Part shown: positions 63,897 to 64,000 of the stretch, piece after piece
Layout of the letters: the number at the start of each line of letters is the position of its first letter
Position numbering within the stretch: the first letter of the stretch is position 1
Assembly: GCA_028288025.1 (NCBI GenBank)
Contig: JAQBOM010000001.1
Span: forward strand, 124,001 to 188,000
Direction: 5' to 3'
DNA length: 64,000 bases
DNA from: Mucilaginibacter sp.
Lineage (GTDB): Bacteria > Bacteroidota > Bacteroidia > Sphingobacteriales > Sphingobacteriaceae
The notes under the pieces: model-generated
The model's database searches: none
Seen by the model: only the letters and a program-made list of their open reading frames with translations
Told to the model about the DNA's origin: nothing
Made by a program: the position numbers and the translations under genes

Positions 63897-64000
63897 TAAC
63901 GAATTTGAACCGGCAATTTTTGGTAATTGAGTGTGTATTTTTTAATCAAATGATTAATCTGGTATTTTTTCAGTTACAATCAGCTTTAAATATATTAATC

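Overview
Organism. The gene content points to the Bacteroidota, most likely Sphingobacteriaceae (Mucilaginibacter/Pedobacter-like). Signs are a SusC/SusD pair, lipoprotein signal peptides of Bacteroidota type, promoters of the TTG...TAnnTTTG class, head-GIN (DUF2807), DUF6377 and HYC_CC_PP families, and the gene order miaB - AAA+ regulator - lptE - TPR protein - secG - groES - groEL. No rRNA, intact tRNA or phage genes were seen. Layout. 1-6.6 kb: 3' end of an FtsX/MacB-like ABC permease, a RibD-like reductase coupled to a DUF2200 gene, a small secreted protein, and an M48 metalloprotease with an unknown secreted partner. 6.6-11.1 kb: polytopic membrane protein, rhodanese-like protein, GH37 trehalase. 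11.3-31.1 kb: a carbohydrate-utilisation locus with a DUF6377 membrane regulator, SusC, SusD, two paralogous FG-GAP/ASPIC-UnbV lipoproteins, a GH65 glycosidase, a vanadium-haloperoxidase/PAP2-like lipoprotein and a GH130 lipoprotein. A membrane-anchored SRPBCC/GyrI-like gene lies on the opposite strand inside it. 31.8-36.9 kb: a compact cassette for making and exporting a disulfide-rich peptide. It has a C39-like/VKOR/DsbA-like fusion, an 84-residue double-glycine precursor with ten cysteines in its core, a C39 peptidase-ABC exporter and a very short HlyD adaptor. It sits between a faint tRNA-like remnant and a broken IS3-type transposase, so it looks acquired; this is the most likely undescribed system in the window. 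37.5-45.4 kb: copper/silver efflux operon (HYC_CC_PP, a heavy-metal-binding protein, CusA split into two overlapping genes, TolC, two CusB-like adaptors). 45.6-52.2 kb: a free-standing A-PCP-TE NRPS-like enzyme with a cysteine-like specificity pocket, a GNAT acetyltransferase, an undecaprenyl-phosphate sugar transferase and an acyltransferase-3. 52.6-63.8 kb: housekeeping genes (TIGR01212 radical SAM, head-GIN, AsmA-like, MiaB, AAA+ regulator, LptE, TPR protein, SecG, GroES, GroEL). Repeats. The window holds several non-coding repeat families: a nested-palindrome element (21.6 kb), a MITE-like element (38.4 kb), GC-rich 52-bp repeats (3.3 kb), 97-bp two-hairpin repeats (52.3 kb), and inverted pairs of degenerate 7-8-bp tandem tracts between genes. 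A tract of the last kind also lies in frame inside miaB. All calls come from reading the sequence by eye; no database search or folding program was run.
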